Source of the DNA: Candidatus Woesearchaeota archaeon
GTDB lineage: Archaea > Nanobdellota > Nanobdellia > Woesearchaeales > CG1-02-33-12
Length of the DNA stretch: 34,925 nt
Reading direction: 5' to 3'
Assembly (NCBI GenBank): GCA_018399355.1
Contig: JAGYOA010000004.1
Coordinates: forward strand, 1 to 34,925
In this document: positions 17,665-25,778 of the stretch, in pieces
Layout: each line of letters opens with the position of its first letter
Position numbering within the stretch: position 1 is the first letter of the stretch
Program-made: the position numbers and the translations under genes
Notes under the pieces: model-generated
Told to the model about the DNA's origin: nothing
Database searches by the model: none
What the model saw: the letters and a program-made list of their open reading frames with translations, nothing else

Positions 17665-18309
17665 TTAATTGTTTTTATATAGTTTAAAGATATTTTCAAG
17701 TGAATCCTTTGCTTCCTTGGGGTGCATTCCAAAACTTGTAAAAACACTTTTTAAATCATAAAAGGTTCTCATCTTATATGGATCATCAGCAAAAGATGCA
17801 ATAACAGATCCAACATTATATTTTCTGCACAGTCTTATATTCTGCATCATTCTTCCTATTATCTGTGTTCTCAGCATTTCTTTTGAATCCAAAATAGATG
17901 ATAATGAAAATCCAATTAAAATATTGTTTTTATTGGCAATATCACATAAAATATGGTTAAGCCCTGAGTTGCGGCTGTGCATTGAGTCTTTTTTTGCTGT
18001 TTTCTCAAGCTCAAAAATAACAGCCGGCTTTCCTTTCTCAAAAACATGTCTGTTGTCTTCAGGTGACTTGCATAAAACTAGTTTTGTTATCTGTCTTGCT
18101 TTTCTTACATCTTTTGGTTCTGAAATAATTGCTGTAAAAAGATTAACCTTTGTCTTTTCCTTTATCTTTGATATAATTTCTTTTTTTTCAAGAAAATCCT
18201 TTTTATTTTTAAGGTTGTAAGCAAAGCAAAGGCCTTCAATTCCTAGCTTCTCGGCCATTTCAATAAACCTTTTCTCATTTTTATCTGGAAAAATAATATC
18301 AACAAACAT
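17665..18309 (-). CDS. rnp3: Ribonuclease P protein component 3 (Rpp30)
   Basis: Rpp30/PHP-like pattern: MFVDIIFPD...AEKLGIEGLCF..., GLNHILCDIANKNNILIGFSLSSIL, RTQIIGRMMQNIRLCRKYNVGSVIASFADDPYKMR. Confidence 0.85.
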   Translation of the reverse strand: MFVDIIFPDKNEKRFIEMAEKLGIEGLCFAYNLKNKKDFLEKKEIISKIKEKTKVNLFTAIISEPKDVRKARQITKLVLCKSPEDNRHVFEKGKPAVIFELEKTAKKDSMHSRNSGLNHILCDIANKNNILIGFSLSSILDSKEMLRTQIIGRMMQNIRLCRKYNVGSVIASFADDPYKMRTFYDLKSVFTSFGMHPKEAKDSLENIFKLYKNN

Positions 18310-18342
18310 CTTAATTCTAACCTTTTTTTGTGTTTAAATAGT

Positions 18343-19191
18343 TTACCTTATTTTTGTTATAATACTGCACGCATTGCAAATCTTGTTTTTTGACGGCTCT
18401 TCGCATATTTCGCAAAAAGATATTTCGCCTTGTTTTTCAAACTCTTTTTTTATATCAGGCAATATTTGTAAAAACCATTTTATTATGTTTTCATTTGTTT
18501 TTTTGTTTTTTCTCTGAAAATCAATCAATTCATTCCTTACTATCTCCCGGTAAGATGATTTTGCGTAGGGGCATCTTTCATATGCAACTGGAAATTTTTT
18601 CTTTTTTGAATAAGAGATAATCTCCTCTTCTTTGCAAAAATAAAGAGGTTTTACTCTTGGAACAAACTTTTTGCTTTTCTTTACTCCGCTTATTGGCCCG
18701 AGTCTTGACAAAAGCTCAATATTCCCCCTTAAAAGATTCATAAAAACTGATTCTGCCTCATCATCAAGGACATGGCCAGTTGCAACCTTGTCTGCCTTAA
18801 GCTCTTTGGATTTTTTATTTAATAGATACCTCTTTAATATCCCACATATTGTGCAGTAGGGCATATCAATTCCCTTTGATTTAAGAATTTTGTTTATCCC
18901 AAACAAAGTATGCCCAAACTCTTCCTTAAAAGAATACTCATAAAGCCTGATTTCGTTTTCCTTGCAGAATTTTCTCAGGTTTTCAATGTTTTTACTGCTT
19001 GACTCCCTTGCCTTTATTGATGGGTTTATTGTTATTGCATTTATATTATAACCTAATTTCTTTAATATATGGGCAAGAGTTGTGCTGTCCTTCCCGCCAG
19101 AGCAGGCAACAAGAACATAATCTTTTTTTGAAAATAGGTTATATTTTTTTATTGTATCTCTAACTTTATTTTCAATTTTTTCATAGGCCAT
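18343..19191 (-). CDS. TtuA/Ncs6-like tRNA 2-thiolation PP-loop ATPase, lacking N-terminal zinc finger
   Basis: VLVACSGGKDSTTL PP-loop, YCTICGILKRYLLN, ATGHVLDDEAESVFMNLLRG, RCPY, C-terminal CEICEEPSKNKICNAC. Confidence 0.88.
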   Translation of the reverse strand: MAYEKIENKVRDTIKKYNLFSKKDYVLVACSGGKDSTTLAHILKKLGYNINAITINPSIKARESSSKNIENLRKFCKENEIRLYEYSFKEEFGHTLFGINKILKSKGIDMPYCTICGILKRYLLNKKSKELKADKVATGHVLDDEAESVFMNLLRGNIELLSRLGPISGVKKSKKFVPRVKPLYFCKEEEIISYSKKKKFPVAYERCPYAKSSYREIVRNELIDFQRKNKKTNENIIKWFLQILPDIKKEFEKQGEISFCEICEEPSKNKICNACSIITKIR

Positions 19192-19281
19192 AATGATATG
19201 AATGAAACAATAGTTTATAAAAATGACCTTTTATTACAATAATTCTTATAAATTCTTAAATTTTAATTGTATTTCCTAAAA

Positions 19282-20397
19282 ATGGAAAAACAGCCAATAA
19301 CCAAAAAAATATCAGTTAATAATCTGCTTTACCAACTTGCAATAATCTGGTTTAATACGTGCAAAATAAAAAAACTGGAAGTTGAAGGAAAAGAAAACAT
19401 CCCTAATGAAGGGTATTGTATATTTGCTGGAAACCACGCAAGGCTTTTAGATCCTTTGGCATTTTACAGCAAAGTTCAAAAAAGGCCTTTTCTTGCAAGA
19501 GATGATTTTATAGATGATATAAGCCCTAAATTAGGAGGATTTGGGCCTAGGATTAACAAAAAGAAGTATGATGTAAACTGGGTGGTTAACTCAGTATTAA
19601 ACTATGTGTTTGATTCAATTCCAGTAAGAAGAAAAGGTATAAAGCCAACTCAATTAAAAACAGCAAAAAGAAAATTCAAGGAAAAAGAGTCTATTGTATT
19701 TTTTCCAATGGGAACAAGATCAACTACTGGCTCAATATATGATATATATAATTCTTCTGATGAGAGAACTCCTGGAAAATTAATTGACAGCTTACAGAGA
19801 ACAATAGGTGGGCCTGCTTACATAATTCCTTTTGCATTAAGCTATGATGAAATAATAAATTATGGAACTGTTTCAATAGGAAATCCTTTTCATATCCTTA
19901 CAGAAGGAGTAAAGGTAAATGATAAAAATCTTTTTTATGATAATTCTGTAGAAAAAATCATGGAAAAGATAGGAAAGCAGACAAAGATTTATAGTGACAG
20001 CATACTATCCACAATAATAACAAATGCCTGCAAAGACCTTGATGAAACAGAAAAATACCATATAAACACGGATGTTTTATCAAATGCATTTGAGGATTCT
20101 GTTTATGCAATAAGAGAAAACAAAGAAATAAACCTTTACAAAAGCCTTGAAGAAAAAGGATTCAGGGAAAAATGCTTAAGAAAGTTTATTGAATGGACAT
20201 GGGAAAAAGGAATTATTAGTTATATTGAGGGCAACATATTAAATATAAAAGAAATAAAGAGGTGGCCAGAAAGAAAAAAATTCCCTAAGAAAGATGTTAA
20301 TATGCTTTATTTATACAACAAATCAAAACATATAAATGGATTAGAGGGGATTATTTCACAGGTAACGAATGATTATAAATCTTCTTTAATTTATTAA
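19282..20397 (+). CDS. PlsC-like 1-acyl-glycerol-3-phosphate acyltransferase family protein
   Basis: NHARLLD (HX4D), VFFPMGTRST (FPxGTRS). ATG at 19282 preferred over TTG 19267; TTATAAAT lies about 29-36 bp upstream. Confidence 0.75.
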   Translation: MEKQPITKKISVNNLLYQLAIIWFNTCKIKKLEVEGKENIPNEGYCIFAGNHARLLDPLAFYSKVQKRPFLARDDFIDDISPKLGGFGPRINKKKYDVNWVVNSVLNYVFDSIPVRRKGIKPTQLKTAKRKFKEKESIVFFPMGTRSTTGSIYDIYNSSDERTPGKLIDSLQRTIGGPAYIIPFALSYDEIINYGTVSIGNPFHILTEGVKVNDKNLFYDNSVEKIMEKIGKQTKIYSDSILSTIITNACKDLDETEKYHINTDVLSNAFEDSVYAIRENKEINLYKSLEEKGFREKCLRKFIEWTWEKGIISYIEGNILNIKEIKRWPERKKFPKKDVNMLYLYNKSKHINGLEGIISQVTNDYKSSLIY

Positions 20398-21205
20398 TAT
20401 AACTAGAACTAAACCCAACAAGGGGCCTCAAAACCATTGTTTTAATCTCTCTCTCTTTGAAATTTTCAAGTGTTTCACCGATGACAACTGCCTTTGCATT
20501 ATTTTCTTCTGCAATCTCATCAATTTCTTTAACATCTTTTATTATCCTTAACTTTTCATTGCGGCCACAGGAAAACTTGTCAATAACTGAAATATCAGTT
20601 TTTTTCATTGAAACAGGAATAATTGAACATCCGCGCTTCATTATTAACAATGATGCAATCAATGAATTCTCATCCTCTATAAAAGAAACAACTTTTCCCT
20701 CACAACCAACAGGAAGCCCTCCTAAACCCTTTATTTTATCATTAAAAACATAGGCTTTTTCATTTATCTCAATTCCAAGATTAACATCATAATTTTTTAA
20801 ATCAACCTTTTTATTAATGTTTTCACATATAAAACCTCCAACTTTTTTTTCAATCTCAACAGAATTAATCTTAAAATTCTTGTTTGCGCGTTGTGCAGAA
20901 ACCCTGAAAGTCTTGAAATCAATATCTTCCAGAATTTCAAGGGCCTTTTTATTTATTTTATCAATATCTAAATCAACATTTGAAGAATAACTGAAGGAGG
21001 ATATTCCAAATATGTTTTTAAGAAAATCAGTTTTTTCATTTGTATAAATCAATATTCTTCCTCTTGGTTTTTCTATTTTTTCATAAATTATGTTTTGTTT
21101 TTTAAAATAATACTTTATATTGTCAACCAGATAGTTTTCAAACATGGGCCTGTTCTTTCCTTTTAACCCTATTTCAGAATACCTAACCAAAACAACATTT
21201 TTCAT
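20351..21205 (-). CDS. ThiI-like protein (NFLD-THUMP + degenerate PP-loop domain)
   Basis: VRYSEIGLKGKNRPMFE, FRVSAQRANKNF, GLPVGCEGKV...MKRGC, LRPLVGFSSSYI; PP-loop signature absent. Confidence 0.82.
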   Translation of the reverse strand: MKNVVLVRYSEIGLKGKNRPMFENYLVDNIKYYFKKQNIIYEKIEKPRGRILIYTNEKTDFLKNIFGISSFSYSSNVDLDIDKINKKALEILEDIDFKTFRVSAQRANKNFKINSVEIEKKVGGFICENINKKVDLKNYDVNLGIEINEKAYVFNDKIKGLGGLPVGCEGKVVSFIEDENSLIASLLIMKRGCSIIPVSMKKTDISVIDKFSCGRNEKLRIIKDVKEIDEIAEENNAKAVVIGETLENFKEREIKTMVLRPLVGFSSSYINKLKKIYNHSLPVK

Positions 21206-21330
21206 ATTTTTAAAAAATTTTTTTGATTTATATTAGTTTGGTTTTGTCATATTGTGTGGTAGTTAATATTATACTCGACCACAGAAAAGTATTTATACTA
21301 ATGTTGATTTTAACCATAAGTATGTTAGAT

Positions 21331-21378
21331 ATGGGACTATTTAAAGTGTGTAGAGTTTTGTTTAGTCCAATGTCCCAT
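21331..21378 (+). other. Two overlapping inverted repeats in the long leader of the 116-aa gene
   Basis: ATGGGAC (21331-21337)/GTCCCAT (21372-21378) and GGACTA (21334-21339)/TAGTCC (21363-21368); the left arms share bases. Confidence 0.5.
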
Positions 21379-21524
21379 GTTATTAAGCTGACATCAATCG
21401 ACTGCTATAATAACAAGACATGGTAAGAACCCAACAAAAAACCTGGGTGCTTGCAATGTTTTGTTTTTCTAAAAATTTTAGATTATTGCAAACGCCCAGT
21501 AAAAACCAATAAAAGGTGGTAAAA

Positions 21525-21866
21525 ATGGAAAAAACAAGCTGGGAAGCAAGATGTCCTGTATGCAAGGACATCATAGACAATCCAATGTGTGAAGGATGTC
21601 TTGAAAGCGAGGTTGAGGAATGGCTTTCAAGCAAGGGTTTCAAGTATGTTGATATTTTAAGAAAGAGTATGCCCTATCTTGAAAGAGAAGACTCCAGCTT
21701 AAACTGCATAAAATGTGGTAATCCAGTGAATATATGTACCTTTTGTTTTATGAGAGAAGTGAAAGAGATAATAGAGGAAAAAATGCCTGAGCTATTGCCT
21801 GAGTTCAACAAGTTTTTTGGCTTTAGCTTGTGGAGAGACTACACAAAAATAAAGATTCCTGCCTGA
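21525..21866 (+). CDS. Small protein with two C-x2-C...C-x2-C zinc-binding motifs
   Basis: CPVCKDIIDNPMCEGC and CIKCGNPVNICTFC; SD-like GGTGGT just before the ATG at 21525 (track start is a GTG at 21516). Confidence 0.65.
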   Translation: MEKTSWEARCPVCKDIIDNPMCEGCLESEVEEWLSSKGFKYVDILRKSMPYLEREDSSLNCIKCGNPVNICTFCFMREVKEIIEEKMPELLPEFNKFFGFSLWRDYTKIKIPA

Positions 21867-21867
21867 A

Positions 21868-22350
21868 GTGATGGAGCAAAACATGAATGTAAATTACAGA
21901 AATTTGGATTTAAAAACAAACAGCAAGCAAGAATATCCTGACTTTAATAGTCCTGATACTATTGCAAAGATAGTAAACAATCTTATGAATGAAAAAAAAG
22001 ATAAGCTGTTTGAAATAAAAGGGTTTGAAAATGATAAAGGATACTGTATAAGCATAGGAGATCCAATGTATAATCATCCTGTTTTAATAAAAAATTTTTC
22101 AATAAAACCAACAGAAAATATAATGCTTTGTAACTTAAAGATGAATATATATGATAAAGGAAAGGATATTGAAAGGTTTTTTATTTCAGTGGATGGAAAT
22201 AAATATAACAATTTTGTTATGAATAAAATTAATAAAGGAATTGAAGGTAGAATTCAAGGAGAAGTTCCAAGAGGTAATCACACTATTCTTTGCTTTTTTT
22301 ATGACAATGCAAAAAATGAAACAATAGGAATATTAAATTACAAAAAATAA
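21868..22350 (+). CDS. Hypothetical protein
   Basis: 160-aa ORF immediately downstream on the same strand; ATG at 21871 is likelier than the GTG at 21868. Confidence 0.5.
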   Translation: MMEQNMNVNYRNLDLKTNSKQEYPDFNSPDTIAKIVNNLMNEKKDKLFEIKGFENDKGYCISIGDPMYNHPVLIKNFSIKPTENIMLCNLKMNIYDKGKDIERFFISVDGNKYNNFVMNKINKGIEGRIQGEVPRGNHTILCFFYDNAKNETIGILNYKK

Positions 22351-22351
22351 G

Positions 22352-22555
22352 TTATTTTTTTAGCTTGCTTAATTCTTCAATAAGCTTCTCTGCATCAAGG
22401 TCATAGTTCTCGCATATTTGGCCGAGAGTAAGCTCATTCATCTCAAATTGGGCCATTGGGCAGCTTACACAAGGCACATCGTGCTCTGAAAGAACCTCAT
22501 TTGCTCCTTTTAATTCCATTATTTCCCCTAATTTTGTTTGTTTTGTTATTTCCAT
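22352..22555 (-). CDS. DUF1858-like (hybrid-cluster-protein-associated redox disulfide) domain protein
   Basis: 67 aa: LSEHDVPCVSCPMAQFEMNELTLGQICENYDLDAEKLIEELSKL with a CxxC motif. Confidence 0.65.
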   Translation of the reverse strand: MEITKQTKLGEIMELKGANEVLSEHDVPCVSCPMAQFEMNELTLGQICENYDLDAEKLIEELSKLKK

Positions 22556-22663
22556 TTTAATTTGAATTCTTTGGTTGTTTATATTTCTTTTGATAAAAAA
22601 ATAATCAAAAGGTTTATTAATTCAAACAGTAATTAAAAGTTATAAAATATTTGGGGTGGTAAT

Positions 22664-23401
22664 ATGTGGATATGGTTAGGACTTCTTGTTGTTTTTATTG
22701 CAGCAGGAATAAAGGTTGTTAATGAGTATGAAAGAGGAGTTAGGTTTACTCTTGGGAAATATTCTGGGGTTATTATGCCTGGACTAAGGTTTGTTATACC
22801 TATATTACAGACATGGCAGAAAGCTGATATAAGAACAAAGGCTATTGATGTTCCAGACCAGGATGCAATAACAAGAGACAATGTTTCTATAAAAGTGAAT
22901 GCTGTTTTATATTATAAAGTTGCCCAAGCAGAAAGGGCTATAATCCAGGTTGAGCATTATGGATATGCTGTTTCTCAGTTAGCCCAGACAACAATGAGGG
23001 ATGTTGTTGGAGAAGTAAGCTTAGATGATTTGTTAAGCAAAAGAGATTCTGTCTCATCAAAGATAAGAATGATTGTAGATAAGGCAACTGATCCATGGGG
23101 AATAAAAGTTGAATCTGTTGAGCTGAAGCATGTTGAGCTTCCAGAAAACCTAAAGAGAGTTATTGGAAAAGAGGCAGAGGCAGAAAGAGAAAAAAGAGCA
23201 GTGATAATAAAGGCAAGTGGAGAAGTTATTGCAGCAAATAACATGGCCAAGGCGGCAAAAACCCTTGCTACAGCTCCAGGAGCACTGCACTTAAGAACAC
23301 TGCAGAGCATAAATGATATAAGCTCTGACCAAAGCAATACAGTAGTATTTGCAGTTCCACTAGAAGCACTAAGAGCTCTTGAAAGCATGAAGAAAAAGTG
23401 A
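22664..23401 (+). CDS. SPFH domain / stomatin-like protein
   Basis: VNEYERGVRFTLGKYSGVIMPGLRFVIPILQ, DIRTKAIDVPDQDAITRDNVSIKVNAVLYYKV; SD-like GGGGTGGT before the ATG. Confidence 0.9.
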   Translation: MWIWLGLLVVFIAAGIKVVNEYERGVRFTLGKYSGVIMPGLRFVIPILQTWQKADIRTKAIDVPDQDAITRDNVSIKVNAVLYYKVAQAERAIIQVEHYGYAVSQLAQTTMRDVVGEVSLDDLLSKRDSVSSKIRMIVDKATDPWGIKVESVELKHVELPENLKRVIGKEAEAEREKRAVIIKASGEVIAANNMAKAAKTLATAPGALHLRTLQSINDISSDQSNTVVFAVPLEALRALESMKKK

Positions 23402-23570
23402 TTTTTGGGCTTCCAAAAGAAATAAAGGTATAATTTTTTTATTTTATTTTTTCCTTTGAAGTTTTCTAGTTAAATTAAAGGAATATTATAAAAAAGTATA
23501 GATTTCTCCTCTTCAATTATAAAACAAGAAAAACAGATTAGTATGGTTTTACCTATCCTAATATAAAAAA

Positions 23571-23600
23571 TTTCCAGTGGAAATAAGGGGGTGTCATAAC
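23571..23600 (+). promoter_or_regulatory. Origin recognition box (ORB) 1
   Basis: TTTCCAGTGGAAATAAGGGGGTGTCATAAC: the archaeal mini-ORB dyad TTCCA(N)TGGAA plus G-string. Confidence 0.75.
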
Positions 23601-23653
23601 AGTAAAAATTTCATATTTAAAAAACAAGCAAGCAAAAGCTTTATAATGAGGTT

Positions 23654-23682
23654 TTTCCATTTGAAATTAAGGGGGTATAACC
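23654..23682 (+). promoter_or_regulatory. Origin recognition box (ORB) 2
   Basis: TTTCCATTTGAAATTAAGGGGGTATAACC: same layout and orientation as ORB1, start 83 bp away. Confidence 0.7.
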
Positions 23683-23713
23683 TTTTTAAAATATAGTTAG
23701 CTAAACAAAAGAA

Positions 23714-23720
23714 TTTATAA
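23714..23720 (+). promoter_or_regulatory. Candidate TATA box of mcm
   Basis: TTTATAA about 39-45 bp upstream of the mcm ATG at 23759. Confidence 0.4.
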
Positions 23721-23758
23721 AGAAGTTTTTTTATTGTTTTTTAGGGTAGGTAGTTAAG

Positions 23759-25777
23759 ATGGATGCTTCAGAGCAAATAAAAAGATTTTATAATTTTCTT
23801 GAAAAAAATTATCAGGATAAACTTCTGGAAAATATCAGAAGAGGGAAAAACTTCCTTATCATGGATTTTTCCAAGCTTTCTATGTTTGACCATGAACTCG
23901 CTGAAGAGATTCTTGAGCAGCCAGAAGAAACAATAAAGGCAGCTGAGATAGCAGTTGAGCAGTTTGAATTGCCTAGCCCCATAAAAAGATTCAGAATAAG
24001 ATTAACTAATATACCTGAAGACCAAACAGTTGCAATAAGACATATAAGAGCAATGCATATAGGAAAACTTATTGTTTCAAAGGGGATTGTAAGGCAATCC
24101 TCTGATGTAAGGCCTCAGACTGTATCAGCAAAGTTTGAATGTCCAAGCTGTGGCAACACAATTTCTATATTGCAGACAGGCCAAAAATTCAAAGAGCCAA
24201 CAAGATGTTCATGTGGAAGAAAGGGAAAATTCAGGCTTTTAAGCAAGGAGCTTGTTGACTCACAGCGTATTGTTGTTGAGGAAGCACCTGAATTTCTTGA
24301 TGGAGGAGAGCAGCCAAAGCGTATATCTGTTTTCTTAAGAGAAGACCTTGTAGAACCAGTAATGGAAAGAAAAACCACTCCTGGAAGCAAAATTTTAATA
24401 GCAGGAATATTAAAAGAGCTTCCAATTAATTTAAGAGAAGGGGGAACTTCAACAAGGTTTGATATTATTATTGAAGCAAATTATATAGAGCCAATAGAAG
24501 AAACATTTGAAACTATTGATATAAGTGAAGAAGATGAAAAAGAAATAATAAGCCTTTCAGAAGATCCTAAGATATATGAAAAGCTTGTAAAAAGCATTGC
24601 TCCTTCTGTTTATGGCCACGAAGACATAAAAGAGGCTCTTGTTCTGCAGTTAATGGGGGGAGTGAAAAAAGAAAGAAATGACGGCACAATAACAAGAGGA
24701 GATATGCATATCCTTCTTGTTGGTGACCCAGGAGCTGCAAAAAGCACCCTTCTTATATTTATGTCGCATGCAGCCCCAAAGGCAAGATATGTTGCTGGAA
24801 GAGGTGCAAGCGGAGCTGGATTAACTGCATCTGTTGTAAGAGATGAATTTTTAAGAGGATGGGCTCTTGAAGCAGGAGCAATGGTTCTGGCTAATGGTGG
24901 TTATTGTATGATAGATGAAATGGACAAGATGAGCACAGAAGACAGGTCTGCGCTGCATGAAGCATTATCACAGCAAAAAATCAGTATAAGCAAGGCAAAC
25001 ATACAGGCAACCTTAAGGGCAGAAACAACTGTCTTGGCTGCAGCAAACCCTAAATTTGGGAGGTTTGATCCTTATCAGCCAATTGCCCAGCAGATTGATT
25101 TGCCTCCTGCATTGATAAACAGGTTTGACTTAATATTCCCTGTAAGAGACCTGCCAAGCAGGGAAGTTGATGATAAGATTGCAAGCCATGTTTTAAATAT
25201 TCAGCAGAGTATGAATATAAGAGAGCCTGATATATCAATACCTTTACTTAAAAAATATGTCGCTTATGCCAAGCAAACCATAAAACCAAAGCTTACTGAC
25301 AGTGCAATAGAGGAAATAAAAAATTTTTATGTTGAGCTTAGGAATATGGGTACAGATGAAGAGGGAATAAGGCCAATCCCTATATCAGCAAGGCAGCTTG
25401 AGGCCTTAGTCAGATTTGCAGAGGGTTCAGCAAAGGTAAGACTGTCAAAAAAAGTTACAAAATCAGATGCAAAAAGAGCAATAAGAATCCTTAAATACTG
25501 TCTTATGCAAGTCGGTTTTGATTATGAAACTGGCCGCATTGATATTGACAGGATTTCAACAGGAATTCCTGCAAGTCAGAGAAGCAGAATAGTGCAGGTT
25601 AGGGAAATAATAAATGAGCTTGAAGGCACATTCGGAAAAACAATTCCATTGGAAGATATAATAAGCTCTGCCTCTGAAAAAGGAATAGAGGAAGCAGAGG
25701 TTGAAGAAATAATAGAAAGGCTTAAACGCTCAGGAGATATATTTGAGCCAAAAAGAAATTTTTTAAGCAAGCTTTAA
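23759..25777 (+). CDS. mcm: MCM replicative helicase
   Basis: Zinc motif CPSCGN...RCSCGRKG, Walker A GDPGAAKST, Walker B CMIDEMDKM, arginine finger region INRFDLIFPVRD, C-terminal winged helix. Confidence 0.97.
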   Translation: MDASEQIKRFYNFLEKNYQDKLLENIRRGKNFLIMDFSKLSMFDHELAEEILEQPEETIKAAEIAVEQFELPSPIKRFRIRLTNIPEDQTVAIRHIRAMHIGKLIVSKGIVRQSSDVRPQTVSAKFECPSCGNTISILQTGQKFKEPTRCSCGRKGKFRLLSKELVDSQRIVVEEAPEFLDGGEQPKRISVFLREDLVEPVMERKTTPGSKILIAGILKELPINLREGGTSTRFDIIIEANYIEPIEETFETIDISEEDEKEIISLSEDPKIYEKLVKSIAPSVYGHEDIKEALVLQLMGGVKKERNDGTITRGDMHILLVGDPGAAKSTLLIFMSHAAPKARYVAGRGASGAGLTASVVRDEFLRGWALEAGAMVLANGGYCMIDEMDKMSTEDRSALHEALSQQKISISKANIQATLRAETTVLAAANPKFGRFDPYQPIAQQIDLPPALINRFDLIFPVRDLPSREVDDKIASHVLNIQQSMNIREPDISIPLLKKYVAYAKQTIKPKLTDSAIEEIKNFYVELRNMGTDEEGIRPIPISARQLEALVRFAEGSAKVRLSKKVTKSDAKRAIRILKYCLMQVGFDYETGRIDIDRISTGIPASQRSRIVQVREIINELEGTFGKTIPLEDIISSASEKGIEEAEVEEIIERLKRSGDIFEPKRNFLSKL

Positions 25778-25778
25778 A

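Noticed and set aside
21223-21426. 67-aa plus-strand ORF in the leader region
   Set aside because: No RBS or conserved motif; overlaps the inverted repeats and the putative promoter, so a non-coding explanation is preferred.
21383-21643. 86-aa minus-strand ORF
   Set aside because: Antisense to the zinc-knuckle protein; no supporting features.
22975-23388. 137-aa minus-strand ORF in the stomatin gene
   Set aside because: Shadow ORF opposite a clearly conserved SPFH gene.
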